Assembly: GCF_001426195.1 (NCBI RefSeq)
Contig: NZ_LMRS01000034.1
Coordinates: 248,001-312,000 of the forward strand
DNA length: 64,000 nt
Reading direction: 5' to 3'
DNA from: Sphingomonas sp. Leaf339
GTDB taxonomy: Bacteria; Pseudomonadota; Alphaproteobacteria; Sphingomonadales; Sphingomonadaceae
Shown: positions 19,090-28,465 of the stretch, piece after piece
How the letters are laid out: every line of letters starts with the position of its first letter
Numbering within the stretch: position 1 is the first letter of the stretch
Program-made: the position numbers and the translations under genes
The notes under the pieces: model-generated
What the model was told of the DNA's origin: nothing
The model's input: the letters and a program-made list of their open reading frames with translations, nothing else
Database searches by the model: none

Positions 19090-20301
19090 TCACCAGTTCC
19101 ACAGGGTGCCGTCCTCCAGCCGGTTCACCGGCAGGTAGGCGCGTCGATATTCATACCCCTTGGCAAGTTCTTCATCGATGTCGACGCCAAGGCCAGGCGC
19201 GTCGCCCGGATGCATCATGCCATCGGTAAAAGTGTACGCGTGCGGGAAGACCGCGTCGGTCTCCGCCGTGTGGCGCATATATTCCTGGATGCCGAAATTG
19301 GGCACCGACAGGTCGAAATGCAGCGCGGCGGCCATGCAAACCGGCGACAGGTCGGTCGCGCCGTGGCAGCCGGTGCGCACCTGATACAGGTCCGCCAGCG
19401 CCGCGATCCGGCGCAGGTGCGTGATGCCGCCGGCATGGACCACGGTCGCGCGGATGTAATCGATCAGCTGGTTTTCGATCAGCTCCTTGGCGTCCCAGAT
19501 CGAATTGAAGATCTCGCCCACCGCCAACGGTGCCGTTGTATGCTGGCGGATCAGCTTGAACGCCTCCTGATTCTCGGCCGGGGTCGCATCCTCCAGCCAG
19601 AAAGGGCGATACGGCTCCAGGTCCTTGCCCAGCCTTCCCGCCTCGATCGGGGTCAGGCGATGGTGGATGTCGTGGAGCAGATGGACATCCCAGCCCAGCG
19701 CTTCGCGCGCCCGCTCGAACAATTCGGGCACGACGCGCAGATACTTGCTGGTCGACCAGACATTCTCGCTCGGCAGATCAGCATCGGCGGGCTCGTAGAA
19801 ATAGCGATCCTTGCTGACGCCGTAGGTCGATGCCATCCCCGGCACGCCGCATTGCAGGCGGATCGCCTTGTAACCCTGCCGCTGGTAATCCAGCGCCGCC
19901 TCAATCGTATCGTCGATCGTCGCACCATTGGCATGACCATAGACCATCACGGCTTCGCGACTGGCGCCGCCGAGCAACTGATAAACGGGCAGGCCGGCGA
20001 CCTTCCCCTTGATGTCCCACAGCGCCATGTCGACCGCGGCGATCGCCGTCATCGTGACCGGGCCACGCCGCCAGTATGCGCCGCGATACAGATACTGCCA
20101 GATATCCTCGATCCGGTGCGCGTCGCGCCCGATCAACAGGGGGACCACGTGATCGGCCAGATAGCTCGCCACGGACAGTTCGCGCCCGTTCAGCGTCGCA
20201 TCGCCGACGCCGGTGGTGCCATCATCACACTCGATCCTGAGCGTGACGAAGTTCCGCCCTGGACATGTGACGATGACGCGCGCGGACACGATCCGTGGCA
20301 A
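19090..20301 (-). CDS. manD: D-mannonate dehydratase, enolase superfamily (ManD)
   Basis: A 403-aa cytoplasmic enzyme of the mandelate-racemase/enolase superfamily, very similar in sequence pattern to Novosphingobium ManD ([43 protein letters not shown]-terminal [10 protein letters not shown]). Metal ligands are D211, E237 and E263, with H213 and Y160 positioned as in the characterised enzyme (offset of one). It dehydrates D-mannonate to 2-keto-3-deoxygluconate, the step after glucuronate isomerase and fructuronate reductase, which are not in this window. It is divergent from the GntR-type gene, with operator-like repeats between, and heads a probable manD-TonB operon. GH115 next to it would supply glucuronate. 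Confidence 0.95.
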   Translation of the reverse strand: MPRIVSARVIVTCPGRNFVTLRIECDDGTTGVGDATLNGRELSVASYLADHVVPLLIGRDAHRIEDIWQYLYRGAYWRRGPVTMTAIAAVDMALWDIKGKVAGLPVYQLLGGASREAVMVYGHANGATIDDTIEAALDYQRQGYKAIRLQCGVPGMASTYGVSKDRYFYEPADADLPSENVWSTSKYLRVVPELFERAREALGWDVHLLHDIHHRLTPIEAGRLGKDLEPYRPFWLEDATPAENQEAFKLIRQHTTAPLAVGEIFNSIWDAKELIENQLIDYIRATVVHAGGITHLRRIAALADLYQVRTGCHGATDLSPVCMAAALHFDLSVPNFGIQEYMRHTAETDAVFPHAYTFTDGMMHPGDAPGLGVDIDEELAKGYEYRRAYLPVNRLEDGTLWNW

Positions 20302-20364
20302 ATGACCCCTCCTGATTTGGTAAGGCCAATGTGGCCTGATTGGCCTATTGTGTCAATTGCCCCG
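20302..20364. promoter_or_regulatory. Divergent manD/GntR promoter region with operator-like repeats
   Basis: This 63-bp intergenic segment has two overlapping symmetric elements: TTGGTAAGGCCAA (20317-20329, TTGG-N5-CCAA) and AGGCCAAT (20323-20330) with its exact inverse ATTGGCCT (20339-20346). FadR-type GntR proteins bind short palindromes of the T-GGT-N-ACC-A kind, so autorepression plus control of manD is likely. Confidence 0.7.
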
Positions 20365-21177
20365 ATGTGGGAACCTGTGATTGTGAAACCACGCGTCGAA
20401 AAATTATATCAGAAGGTCGCCAACGCGATCGCCACCGCGATCGGCGAGGGCCAGTACGCGATCGGCACCCGCCTGCCCGGAGAACGCGAGTTGGCGGAGG
20501 ACTTCTCGGTCAGCCGCCCCACCGTGCGCGAGGCGATGATCGCGCTCGAAATTCGTGGCCTGGTCGAGGCGCGGCACGGGTCAGGCCTCTATGTCACCAG
20601 TCTGCCGAACCAGAGCGAGGCGGCACCCGAGCTCGATGTCGGTGCCTTCGAACTGATCGAGGCGCGCATCCTGTTCGAAGGCGAGGCATGCGCGGTCGCC
20701 GCCACGGTGATCGACGATGCGACGCTCGCCGAATTGGACAGGGCACTGGCCGACATGGCCGCGTTCGATCCCGCCAGTGCCGAAGCGTTGCAGGCGGACC
20801 GCCGTTTCCACACGCTGATCGCCGAGGCGACCGGCAATACCGTCATCAACTCCGTGGTCGAGTCGTTGTGGAATATCCGCGAACACTCGCCGCTGTGCGC
20901 GCACATGTTCGCCGAGGCGCGGGGTGAGGGCGTCAACCCGCGTGTCGACGAGCATCAACTGATCGTCGATGCGCTACGTGCCCGCGACCCCGAACAGGCG
21001 CGCCGGACGATGCACCTGCATCTTCGCCGCGTGGTCGAGGATCTGCTCTCCGCCACCGAACTCGACGTGATGGAACGCGCCCGCAGCGAAATCCACCAGC
21101 GCCGCGTACAGGTGGCGCACCGGCTGGGCATCAGCCATGGCGACACGGATGAGTGGCAGCGCGCGACGGCGGGTTGA
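20365..21177 (+). CDS. GntR-family transcriptional regulator, FadR subfamily (FCD domain)
   Basis: A 270-aa DNA-binding protein. The winged HTH is at about 13-75 (RLPGERELAEDFSVSRP, TVREAMIALE, GLVEARHGSGLYV). The all-helical FCD effector domain follows with ligand/metal positions typical of the family: RRFHTLIAEATGN, DEHQLIVDALRARDPEQARR and MHLHL. The reading frame is open far upstream, but the HTH begins right after the ATG at 20365, so that start is used; no strong ribosome site is seen. It is divergent to manD. FCD regulators near mannonate/uronate genes (UxuR/ExuR-like) usually sense a pathway sugar acid. Confidence 0.92.
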   Translation: MWEPVIVKPRVEKLYQKVANAIATAIGEGQYAIGTRLPGERELAEDFSVSRPTVREAMIALEIRGLVEARHGSGLYVTSLPNQSEAAPELDVGAFELIEARILFEGEACAVAATVIDDATLAELDRALADMAAFDPASAEALQADRRFHTLIAEATGNTVINSVVESLWNIREHSPLCAHMFAEARGEGVNPRVDEHQLIVDALRARDPEQARRTMHLHLRRVVEDLLSATELDVMERARSEIHQRRVQVAHRLGISHGDTDEWQRATAG

Positions 21178-21195
21178 CCTAAGAACCACCCGATG

Positions 21196-21213
21196 CCCCG
21201 GCCTGCGCCGGGA
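21196..21213. repeat. Short GC-rich palindrome of the interspersed type
   Basis: CCCCGGCCTGCGCCGGGA lies between the convergent GntR and GH115 genes. It matches the arm of the inverted repeat at 13846-13872 (CCCCGGCCTCCGCCGGGG) apart from two positions. It may be a REP-type element or weak terminator. Confidence 0.45.
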
Positions 21214-21266
21214 GAACGACGTTGTCATTGTGCCGTGTCTTCCCATCGGGGCGAAGCGGAAGCCCC

Positions 21267-24053
21267 CTACCCGCCCGGCGTCATCGCGCCGTACAACGGC
21301 CGCGCCCCGTCGAACACGAGTTCGATCCGATCGAGCAGGATGCCCGGATCGAGCGCATAGACCCGGATGACATGCTCACCCTGCCGCAGCGTCTTCAACG
21401 CGATCGTCCCTGTCGCGGTGTTCGCCAGCACGTTCAGCCGCCACTGATCACTCCGCCCCACCGTCGCCAGGTCGACCATCACCGGCGCGTCGCCATCGAT
21501 GCTGACCATCATCCGCAACCCATGCTGTGGATCGCGCGGATGCACCGGCAGGCCGACGATGCGCAGCTTCGCCCCCGTCGCGGTGACGGTCGATAACCGA
21601 AACACGGTCGGCGTCAGATTTCCCACCTGCGCCGGCGAACGACTCGGCAGATCGAGCCGCGACCGCAGCGCCCCGCCTTGGCTGCCCAGCCCCGCCACCG
21701 CCTGCCAGTCCGCGCCGGCCACCCCGGCCAGCGCCGGCACGATCACCCGCCGTTCCCGCTCGGCCACGACACCCGCCGCCGCGACAGGCGCCGTAACCAC
21801 GGCGGTATGCAGCGGCAGCGCGCGGCCGTCGCAGATCAAATCGACCGTGCCGCCCGCCCCCCGGCCGTCATAGCTGACCGTCAGTCGCTGCTCATAGCCA
21901 TTGGCGGCCGAAAGCGTGCCCGACGACGCGGACAACGACACGCCCCCCGCCCCGCGCGCAACCTTCCACGCCACGTCGCGCGGCTGATGACCATACACCG
22001 TCACGGTGCGCGTCGCAGGCTGACCAGCGGCAAAGGTCAGCGTATTATCGTCGTTGATCCACCCGCCCCATAGCGCGCTGTCGCAGCCCGTTTTCGTGGA
22101 GGCGGCCCAGGCCGGCCACATCGGCTCGTCGAACACCGGCAGCCGGCGTGGCGCCATGTCCATCATGTACCGCCACTTGCCTTTCGCCAGCCCGTTATAG
22201 GCGGCGGTATCGGCGACCAGCACCGCGTGCGCCGCCCGTGCCCGCGCGACCCAGACATTGGCGCTCGCCCGCTGTTGCCGCGCATAAAGCTGCGCCAGAT
22301 CGAGCGACAGGATACGCTCGTTCAGCTTCGCCGCCGCCCGCACCGGATACAGCACCAGTTCGAAGAACGCATCGCGCCGATCAGCCGGCATCCGCGCCGC
22401 AATCGCCTCCGCCTGGCGCACGATGTCGGCAGAGGCCGCCAGCCGCGCCTGTGCCTCCTCGCCATCGGAATGGACGAAATCGGTCGGACGGTTCGGCGTC
22501 ACCCATTCGGTCTGGCCAAAGCCCATGAACTCAGGCCGCCGGTCCCACGCCAGCGCATAGAAGCGCATCATGATCGCCGCGATCCCGTCCGCCTCGCCCA
22601 CGCCGAACTGTTCGCCCATGAACCCGCGCAGATGCGCCACCGGATCGGCGCGCAACAGATCGGCGTCAAAGGCGAGATCGAGGAAATATTGCGACAGATA
22701 TTCGATCGGCTTGATGTCGCCGACATTGACGATCCACATCCGCCGCGCGTCCGTATCCCAGGAGCGCTCCATCTGCTCGCGGATCAGCGCCGGGTGCGTC
22801 GTTCCCAGCCACAGATAGTCATGCGGCCGGCCCCAGTATGACAGATGATAATATACCCCCGCCCCGCCCGGCCGCTTTTGCTCGGTGGGCGTACTCAGCC
22901 GCCGCAAATAGCCGTAATTGTCGTCGGTCCACATCAGCGTCACGTCTTTGGGCACGGTCAGCCCGGCGTCATACGCCTCCTGCAATTCGTGATAGGCGAC
23001 GAACACCTGCGGAATATCGCCGATCGGCCGCTGCAACGTCTTCGCTAGCAGATCCTGTTGCAGGCCGATCACCCGTTCCAGGATCGCCTGCCTTGCGGCG
23101 GTGCTGGTCGCCCCCTGCATCGGCCCGTCGTGAATACCGCGCAGGCCGAGCGTGTAGATGTCCTCCTGCCCCCGCGTCGCCGTCACCCGTTCGCGCCAGT
23201 AATCGACCAGCGCCTCTGGCCGCCGGGTGAAATCGAACGCACCCCGCGTCGCCTCGTCCCATTCGCGCAGATTGTTGCGCATCATCGGTTCGGCATGGCT
23301 GGTCCCGACGACGATCGCATAGCGATCTGCCAGCGGCGCATTGGCGGCGTCGCCGTAAAAGGGCGTCGAGATCGAATGCATCGCCGGCCACAGCGTATTC
23401 GCCTTCAGCCGCCACATCAGTTCATACACACGGTTGTAAGTGCGCGGACCGATATTCCCCTTCGCCGGATCAAAGGTCTTGGCCGCCCATTGCTGCAGCC
23501 CCCAATCCTCGTCGTTCAGGAAAATGCCGCGATACTTCACCGACGGCGCTTTCGACACGAAGGTGGCATCATCCACTGTCACGTTCGCCCGCCGCCGTGG
23601 CGCCACATCGGCCCACCAGCGCCACGGCGAAATCCCCAACCCCCGCGACAGATCGACCGCGCCATAGATCGCCCCGCGCCGATCGGAGCCCGCGATCAGC
23701 AGCACGCGGCGATCACCCATCGTCACGACCGCGCGCACATGCCGCTCCCACGCGCTTGCCAGCATCGACAGATCGACCCGGCCCGCCCGCGCGACCTCAG
23801 CCACCAACGGCGTTTCCCGAACCCCGATGACGATGCACGTCGCTGCGCAATCGGCCAGCCGCGCCACGATCGCCGGCCGCCGCGCGCCCAGATCGGCCAG
23901 ATCGCCCGCCAGCATGTCGGCGGCCAGCCGCATCGTCGCATCATCGCCCGCCACGATCGTCGCCCGGCCCAGATCGAGCGGCGCCGCCATCGCCGGTGCC
24001 GCGATGGCCATGATTGCGCTGGTCGCCACCATCATCCGACGCCCGTAAATCAT
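21267..24053 (-). CDS. GH115 alpha-glucuronidase (xylan alpha-1,2-glucuronosidase type)
   Basis: A 928-aa exported enzyme from the ATG at 24053, with GGAGGG six bases upstream on the minus strand; signal peptide ends near APAMAAP. GH115 signatures are visible in order: GISPWRWWADV, KYRGIFLNDEDWGLQQWA, NTLWPAMH, YAIVVGTSHAEPMMRN, YTLGLRGIHDGPM, LMWTDDNYGYLRRL, YYHLSYWGRPHDYLWL. The C-terminal 250 residues form beta-sandwich domains. GH115 removes (4-O-methyl-)glucuronic acid from glucuronoxylan or arabinogalactan side chains. The product would enter the pathway through manD next door. It is divergent from GH92. Confidence 0.94.
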   Translation of the reverse strand: MIYGRRMMVATSAIMAIAAPAMAAPLDLGRATIVAGDDATMRLAADMLAGDLADLGARRPAIVARLADCAATCIVIGVRETPLVAEVARAGRVDLSMLASAWERHVRAVVTMGDRRVLLIAGSDRRGAIYGAVDLSRGLGISPWRWWADVAPRRRANVTVDDATFVSKAPSVKYRGIFLNDEDWGLQQWAAKTFDPAKGNIGPRTYNRVYELMWRLKANTLWPAMHSISTPFYGDAANAPLADRYAIVVGTSHAEPMMRNNLREWDEATRGAFDFTRRPEALVDYWRERVTATRGQEDIYTLGLRGIHDGPMQGATSTAARQAILERVIGLQQDLLAKTLQRPIGDIPQVFVAYHELQEAYDAGLTVPKDVTLMWTDDNYGYLRRLSTPTEQKRPGGAGVYYHLSYWGRPHDYLWLGTTHPALIREQMERSWDTDARRMWIVNVGDIKPIEYLSQYFLDLAFDADLLRADPVAHLRGFMGEQFGVGEADGIAAIMMRFYALAWDRRPEFMGFGQTEWVTPNRPTDFVHSDGEEAQARLAASADIVRQAEAIAARMPADRRDAFFELVLYPVRAAAKLNERILSLDLAQLYARQQRASANVWVARARAAHAVLVADTAAYNGLAKGKWRYMMDMAPRRLPVFDEPMWPAWAASTKTGCDSALWGGWINDDNTLTFAAGQPATRTVTVYGHQPRDVAWKVARGAGGVSLSASSGTLSAANGYEQRLTVSYDGRGAGGTVDLICDGRALPLHTAVVTAPVAAAGVVAERERRVIVPALAGVAGADWQAVAGLGSQGGALRSRLDLPSRSPAQVGNLTPTVFRLSTVTATGAKLRIVGLPVHPRDPQHGLRMMVSIDGDAPVMVDLATVGRSDQWRLNVLANTATGTIALKTLRQGEHVIRVYALDPGILLDRIELVFDGARPLYGAMTPGG

Positions 24054-24060
24054 CAATCCC

Positions 24061-24079
24061 TCCAATATTGGATTGGCCA
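24061..24079. promoter_or_regulatory. Palindrome and half-site in divergent GH115/GH92 promoter
   Basis: TCCAATATTGGA (24061-24072) is a perfect 12-bp palindrome overlapping the GH115 ribosome site. It runs into ATTGGCCA (24072-24079), which shares ATTGGCC with the operator-like repeat upstream of manD. This suggests, without proof, that the same GntR-type regulator acts here. Confidence 0.45.
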
Positions 24080-24179
24080 GTCTGCCGCCGGTTTGCCGGG
24101 CTGGTCATGCCACCTGGTTCGCGCTACGTCGAGCGCAGAACCGCGGGGTCCGTCAGCCGCGGCCGTTTCAGGAGGGTTC

Positions 24180-26366
24180 ATGTCCCGCGCGTCCATCCCG
24201 TCGCTCCGTGCCGCCGCGCTGGCCGGTCTGCTCCTGTCCGCCACCGGCGTCGCCGCGCCCGCTGATCCGCAACTCTATCGCTATGTCGATCCGCTGGTCG
24301 GCACTGGCAACGACGACCAGGGCGATACCGTCCCCGGCCCCACCTTGCCCGCCGGATCGATCCATCCCAGCCCCGAAACCCTGACCGGCAGCAACGCCGG
24401 TTACGACCCGGCGGCGCCACTCAGCGGCTTCGCGCAGTTGCATACGCAGGGGTCCGGCGGCCGGACCACCTATGGCACCTTCCTCGTCTCGCCCCAGACG
24501 GGCGAGCCGCAATTCGACGAGGCGCAGCACCTGTCGCCCAAGGCGGACGAGGCGGCGGCGGCGGATCGCTATGCCGTCACCCTGTCCCGCTATGGCATCA
24601 AGGCAGAGGTGACGCCGGCCGCCAACGCCGCGCTATACCGTTTCGATTATCCGGCCGGCGCTCCCGCGACGATGGTGTTCGACATCACCCGCAAGATTCG
24701 CGGCGAACTCGGCAGCGCCGGGGCGGACGTAACACTCGATCCCGTGCATGGCCGCATCGTCGGCCGGGTGAGGACCAAGGATTACTGGAACCCCGCCAAC
24801 GTCGACATCTGGTTCGTCGCCCAGCTAGATCGTACGCCGACCAAATGGGGCATCCGTCACGGCGACACGGTGCAGGCCGGCGCCACCAGCGCCAGCGTTC
24901 CCGCCGACACGAAACTGGCGGCGTGGTGGCAATTCGATGCCGGCAAGCCGGTGATGATGAAAGTCGCCGTGTCGTTCACTAGCGCCCAACGCGCCGCCGA
25001 ATTGCTGGCCGAGGATATTCCTGGCTGGGACTTCGACGCCGTCCGCCGGAACGCGCAGACGACCTGGAACCACGAACTGGCCCGCGTCACGATCGACGGT
25101 GTCGGCGCGGCGGACAAGCGGCGTTTCTACACCGCGCTCTATCACACCACGATCCAGCCGCGCGACCGCACCCGCGATCAGGCGCCCGCCGATCGCGCGA
25201 CGCCGCATTGGGACGATTACTACACGCTGTGGGACACGTGCCACACCGGCTTCCCTTTGATGTCGCTGCTGCGCCCCAGCGTCTATGCCGGCAACGCCGC
25301 CTCGATCATCCGCACGTTCGAACGGTTCGGCGCCGCTCACACCGCCTTCATCGCCGGCCGCAATTATCATGTCGGCCAGGGCGGCGACGAAGTCGACAAT
25401 GTGCTGGGCGAAGGGCTGATCCGCGGCGTGCCCGGCATCGACTGGAAGCAGGCGGCCGAGGTGTCGCTGCACAACGCCTATGAAGAACGCCGCCCGCGTT
25501 ATCTGATCGATGGGTATTTCGGCGTCGGCGACAAGAGCCCCGAACCCGACAACCAGCGCGCGCGCTCCGGCTCGTCCACCCCCGCCTTCGCGCTCAACGA
25601 TTTCTACGCCGGCAAACTCGCCGCCGCCGCCGGCAAGCCAGACGATGCTGCCGCCCTGCTGAAACGGTCCGGCAGTTGGCGCAACGTCTGGAACAAGGAT
25701 GCCCGCAGCGACGGCTATACCGGTTTCATCATCCCGCGTTATCCCGATGGCCGTTTCCAGAACCTCGATCCCAAGATCGGCTGGGACGGCAAGAAATACG
25801 AGAATGTCGGCTTCTACGAGGGCACGGCGTGGGTCTATTCCTATACCATGCTGCACGATTTGCCCGGCATGATCGCCGCGATGGGCGGTCGCGACCGGTT
25901 CGTCGAACGCCTGCGCCATGCGCTCGACACCAACCTGATCGATATCACCAACGAACCCAGCTTCGCGACGCCGTGGCTGTTCAGCGATGTCGGCCGCCCC
26001 GATCTGGCCAGTTATTGGGCGAACCGCATCTACCTGCGCTTCACGCCCAACGCGTATCCGGGCGATGAGGACAATGGCGCGATGAGTTCGCACTATGTCT
26101 TCAACCGCATCGGACTGTTCCCCAAGCTGACGACCGACCTGTTCTACCTCCACGCCCCCCACCAGCCGCGCAGCACGATCACGCTGGAGGATGGCAAGAC
26201 CTTCGCCATCACCGCCCGCAACTGGAAACCCGGTCGCATCTATATCGCCTCCGCCATGCTCAATGGCCGGGCGGTCACGACGCCGTTCTTGCGGCAGGCC
26301 GACATCACCGGCGGCGGCACGCTGGCGTTGACGCTCGCGGACAAGCCGACGACATGGGGGCGATGA
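24180..26366 (+). CDS. GH92 family glycoside hydrolase (alpha-mannosidase family)
   Basis: A 728-aa protein from the ATG at 24180, preceded by AGGAGG with good spacing; the frame is open upstream but without coding sense. The signal peptide (MSRASIPSLRAAALAGLLLS..GVAAP) is about 26 residues. GH92 motifs are DPLVGTGNDDQGDTVPGPTLP, YTLWDTCHTGFPLMSLL, YEGTAWVYSYTMLHD and GDEDNGAMSSHYVFNRIGLFP; D629 and D631 correspond to the paired catalytic-base aspartates of calcium-dependent GH92 alpha-mannosidases. The usual SAWY is SSHY here, so specificity may differ from standard mannosidase. It overlaps the next gene by ATGA. Confidence 0.92.
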   Translation: MSRASIPSLRAAALAGLLLSATGVAAPADPQLYRYVDPLVGTGNDDQGDTVPGPTLPAGSIHPSPETLTGSNAGYDPAAPLSGFAQLHTQGSGGRTTYGTFLVSPQTGEPQFDEAQHLSPKADEAAAADRYAVTLSRYGIKAEVTPAANAALYRFDYPAGAPATMVFDITRKIRGELGSAGADVTLDPVHGRIVGRVRTKDYWNPANVDIWFVAQLDRTPTKWGIRHGDTVQAGATSASVPADTKLAAWWQFDAGKPVMMKVAVSFTSAQRAAELLAEDIPGWDFDAVRRNAQTTWNHELARVTIDGVGAADKRRFYTALYHTTIQPRDRTRDQAPADRATPHWDDYYTLWDTCHTGFPLMSLLRPSVYAGNAASIIRTFERFGAAHTAFIAGRNYHVGQGGDEVDNVLGEGLIRGVPGIDWKQAAEVSLHNAYEERRPRYLIDGYFGVGDKSPEPDNQRARSGSSTPAFALNDFYAGKLAAAAGKPDDAAALLKRSGSWRNVWNKDARSDGYTGFIIPRYPDGRFQNLDPKIGWDGKKYENVGFYEGTAWVYSYTMLHDLPGMIAAMGGRDRFVERLRHALDTNLIDITNEPSFATPWLFSDVGRPDLASYWANRIYLRFTPNAYPGDEDNGAMSSHYVFNRIGLFPKLTTDLFYLHAPHQPRSTITLEDGKTFAITARNWKPGRIYIASAMLNGRAVTTPFLRQADITGGGTLALTLADKPTTWGR

Positions 26367-27295
26367 CGATGCAGCCAACCCGCCGCCTATTTTGCGCCGG
26401 CCTCGCCGCCACCGCCGCCGCCCCCGCATTGGCCGCAAAGACTGATCGCCATTTCGCCTTCACCTATTTCCGCAACGCCGATGATGGCGGCGCGGGGATG
26501 CGGCTGGCGATCAGCGACGACGGCTTCACCTATCGCCCCGTCCGCGGCGGCGCGCCGGTAGTGGTGCCGCAGGTCGGCGAGAACAAGCTGATGCGCGACC
26601 CTTGCGTTGCCCGCGATCCCCGCGCCGGCCTCTATCACATGGTCTGGACCACCAGCTGGACCGGCCAGACCATCGGCCATGCCTCGTCCCGCGACCTGAT
26701 CGACTGGTCCGCGCAACAGGCAATGCCGGTGATGGCGGCCTTCCCCGGCACCCGCAACAGCTGGGCGCCCGAGCTGATATGGGACGACGCGAAACGCCAT
26801 TTCGTGATCTTCTGGTCGAGCACGGTCGGCACCGCGGGCAAGGAAGGCGACCATCGCCTCTACGCCACCATGACCAGCGATTTCCGTACCTTCACCCCGA
26901 CGCGCAAAATCTACGATCCCGGGTTCAGCGTGATCGACGCCACCTTCCAGCGCGTCGGTGAACGCCTCATCATGTTCGTGAAGGACGAGCGCAAGGAACC
27001 GCTGCGCAAGGTGATCCAGTGGTGCGAGGCCCAATCGCCGACCGGCCCGTTCGGCGCGCTCTCACCCCCAATCACCCCGGCGTGGAGCGAAGGCCCCACC
27101 GCGATCGAGGTTGATGGCGAGACGGTGGTGTTCTTCGATCGCTACATCGACAAACGCTACGCCGCCGTCGCGTCGCGCGACCTGAAGACATGGCGCGACG
27201 TATCAGATCGCATCACCATGCCGCCCGGTGCCAACCACGGCACGATCATCCCGATCGACCGCGCCCGTTACAGTGCTCTGGCGGCTCTGGGCTGA
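26363..27295 (+). CDS. GH43-like five-bladed propeller glycosidase
   Basis: A 310-aa exported protein whose start overlaps the GH92 stop (ATGA at 26363); an ATG at 26369 is an alternative. The leader QPTRRLFCAGLAATAAAPALA has a twin-arginine look. The body resembles GH43/GH62-type propellers: MRDPCVARDPRAGLYHMVWTT, IGHASSRDLIDW, SWAPELIWDDAKRHFVIFWSS, EGPTAIEVDGETVVFFDRY. The Asp in RDP and Glu in APE and EGP fit the three acidic residues of that fold. Arabinofuranosidase or xylosidase/galactosidase activity is possible. It is coupled to GH92. Confidence 0.82.
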   Translation: MTMQPTRRLFCAGLAATAAAPALAAKTDRHFAFTYFRNADDGGAGMRLAISDDGFTYRPVRGGAPVVVPQVGENKLMRDPCVARDPRAGLYHMVWTTSWTGQTIGHASSRDLIDWSAQQAMPVMAAFPGTRNSWAPELIWDDAKRHFVIFWSSTVGTAGKEGDHRLYATMTSDFRTFTPTRKIYDPGFSVIDATFQRVGERLIMFVKDERKEPLRKVIQWCEAQSPTGPFGALSPPITPAWSEGPTAIEVDGETVVFFDRYIDKRYAAVASRDLKTWRDVSDRITMPPGANHGTIIPIDRARYSALAALG

Positions 27296-27473
27296 CACGC
27301 GCGGCTGGGTCCGGCTGAAGGGGTATGTCCTACACGGCGATGGCGGATTATGCCCGTTCCATCATCCGTTATTTCTCACCGGCCTGCCGGATTATAATCA
27401 TACCTCGCGCGCGCATGCACACGCACGCACGCACGTGGGTGAGTGTGACTTTAGAGACTTTTCGCCGTGCAGA

Positions 27474-28217
27474 TCAGAACGGCAGCCAGCGGGTCTTGTG
27501 GGTGAAATTCATGTAACCGACGTTGACGCCCGCGCGCCAGCCGACGCCCAGGCGGATCGGGATCAGCACCACATTTCCCCGCCGCAGATACGTCGCGGCG
27601 AAACCGCCGACCAGATACAGCCGCCCTTCCGCACCCGGAAACCGGTGGAACAGATCCGCCGTATCGTAGAGGTTGTACACCAGCACGAAGACCTTGTTGG
27701 CATCGCCCCCGACATCGAAGCCCACCGACGGCCCCGTCCAGTACACCGGCTGCTGCCCCTCGACCTTGTGCGTCATCACCCCGGAGCCGTACCGCAGGCC
27801 GACGATGAATGCGCCCGACGCCTCGCGCCCGGCGATATAGGCGTTGGGGCGCCCCTGCTCCTTCAGGATCTTCTCCAGGATACCGGCAAGACCCTCGGCC
27901 CCCTTGCCGAACACGCCCTCGCCCGCCGCCATCAGGTCGTCGCGCTGATAGGTGTCGGCCGCCTGCGTCGTGTTCTCCGCCCGCGTGGTGGCCGCCTGAT
28001 CGGCGGCTACTGCTGGCGGCGTCTGGGATGGAACCGGATCGACCGGCACCGGCTCGGACGCCGGCCGCGACTGCCGCACGGCGGGGGTGGAGGCCGGCGG
28101 CGGCCCGGCGAGATCGCCATCCACTGCCCGGTTGGGGTCGATCGTGCGCACCTGCGCGCCCACCGACGCCGTTGCCACCGTCATCGCGAGGACCAGACCC
28201 GTCCAGATACTGCGCAT
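27474..28217 (-). CDS. EipA-like envelope protein (DUF1134)
   Basis: A 247-aa exported protein from the ATG at 28217 (M15 of the longest frame), signal peptide MRSIWTGLVLAMTVATASVGA. A Pro/Ala-rich stretch (about 25-75) precedes the DUF1134 domain: AEGLAGILEKILKEQGRPNAYI, GREASGAFIVGLRYGSG, WTGPSVGFDVGGDANKVFVLVYNL and GGFAATYLRR. The related Brucella EipA is a periplasmic small beta-barrel needed for envelope integrity. It appears to be a housekeeping gene at the boundary of the glycan region. Confidence 0.85.
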   Translation of the reverse strand: MRSIWTGLVLAMTVATASVGAQVRTIDPNRAVDGDLAGPPPASTPAVRQSRPASEPVPVDPVPSQTPPAVAADQAATTRAENTTQAADTYQRDDLMAAGEGVFGKGAEGLAGILEKILKEQGRPNAYIAGREASGAFIVGLRYGSGVMTHKVEGQQPVYWTGPSVGFDVGGDANKVFVLVYNLYDTADLFHRFPGAEGRLYLVGGFAATYLRRGNVVLIPIRLGVGWRAGVNVGYMNFTHKTRWLPF

Positions 28218-28371
28218 GACCCGTTCACCCCGATTGTTCGACCGTGCCCCGTTAAGCAATTCCCGCCTTGCCGTGCAATGAACGATGGCAATGATCGATG
28301 ATCGACAAACAATCGCGACAAGGCCGTTGATCCCGGCCCCACCGCTGGCTATAGCCGCCCTCTGCCGAGCC

Positions 28372-28464
28372 GGAGACGTGGGTGAGCGGCTGAAACCAGC
28401 GGTTTGCTAAACCGCCGTACCGGGATTACTGGTACCGAGGGTTCGAATCCCTCCGTCTCCGCCA
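28372..28464 (+). tRNA. tRNA-Ser (anticodon GCT)
   Basis: GGAGACG (28372-28378) pairs with CGTCTCC (28454-28460), followed by discriminator G and an encoded CCA (28462-28464). The anticodon stem GCGGT/ACCGC encloses the loop TTGCTAA with anticodon GCT at 28406-28408. The long variable arm (GTACCGGGATTACTGGTACC) and the GGTTCGAATCC T-loop identify a class II serine tRNA. Its 3' end is the attachment site of the island downstream. Confidence 0.97.
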
Positions 28465-28465
28465 T
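28451..28465 (+). repeat. attL core (15-bp direct repeat in tRNA-Ser 3' end)
   Basis: CTCCGTCTCCGCCAT lies at the tRNA 3' end and recurs exactly at 42702-42716 beyond the integrase gene. Matching 3'-tRNA repeats are the standard footprint of tyrosine-recombinase integration. Confidence 0.9.

Noticed and set aside
16292..19138. A 948-codon plus-strand frame opposite the TonB receptor
   Set aside because: It is antisense to a clear receptor, rich in Arg/Ala/Gly/His with no domain, and arises from the high-GC codon bias.
18916..20364. Extension of the GntR-type reading frame far upstream
   Set aside because: It runs antisense through manD, and the HTH only starts after the ATG at 20365.
23058..24179. 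Upstream extension of the GH92 reading frame
   Set aside because: It is antisense to GH115 with no protein-like content; the ribosome site and signal peptide are at 24180.
24825..26438. A 537-codon minus-strand frame opposite GH92
   Set aside because: It is antisense to a well-supported gene, with low-complexity composition and no recognisable motif.
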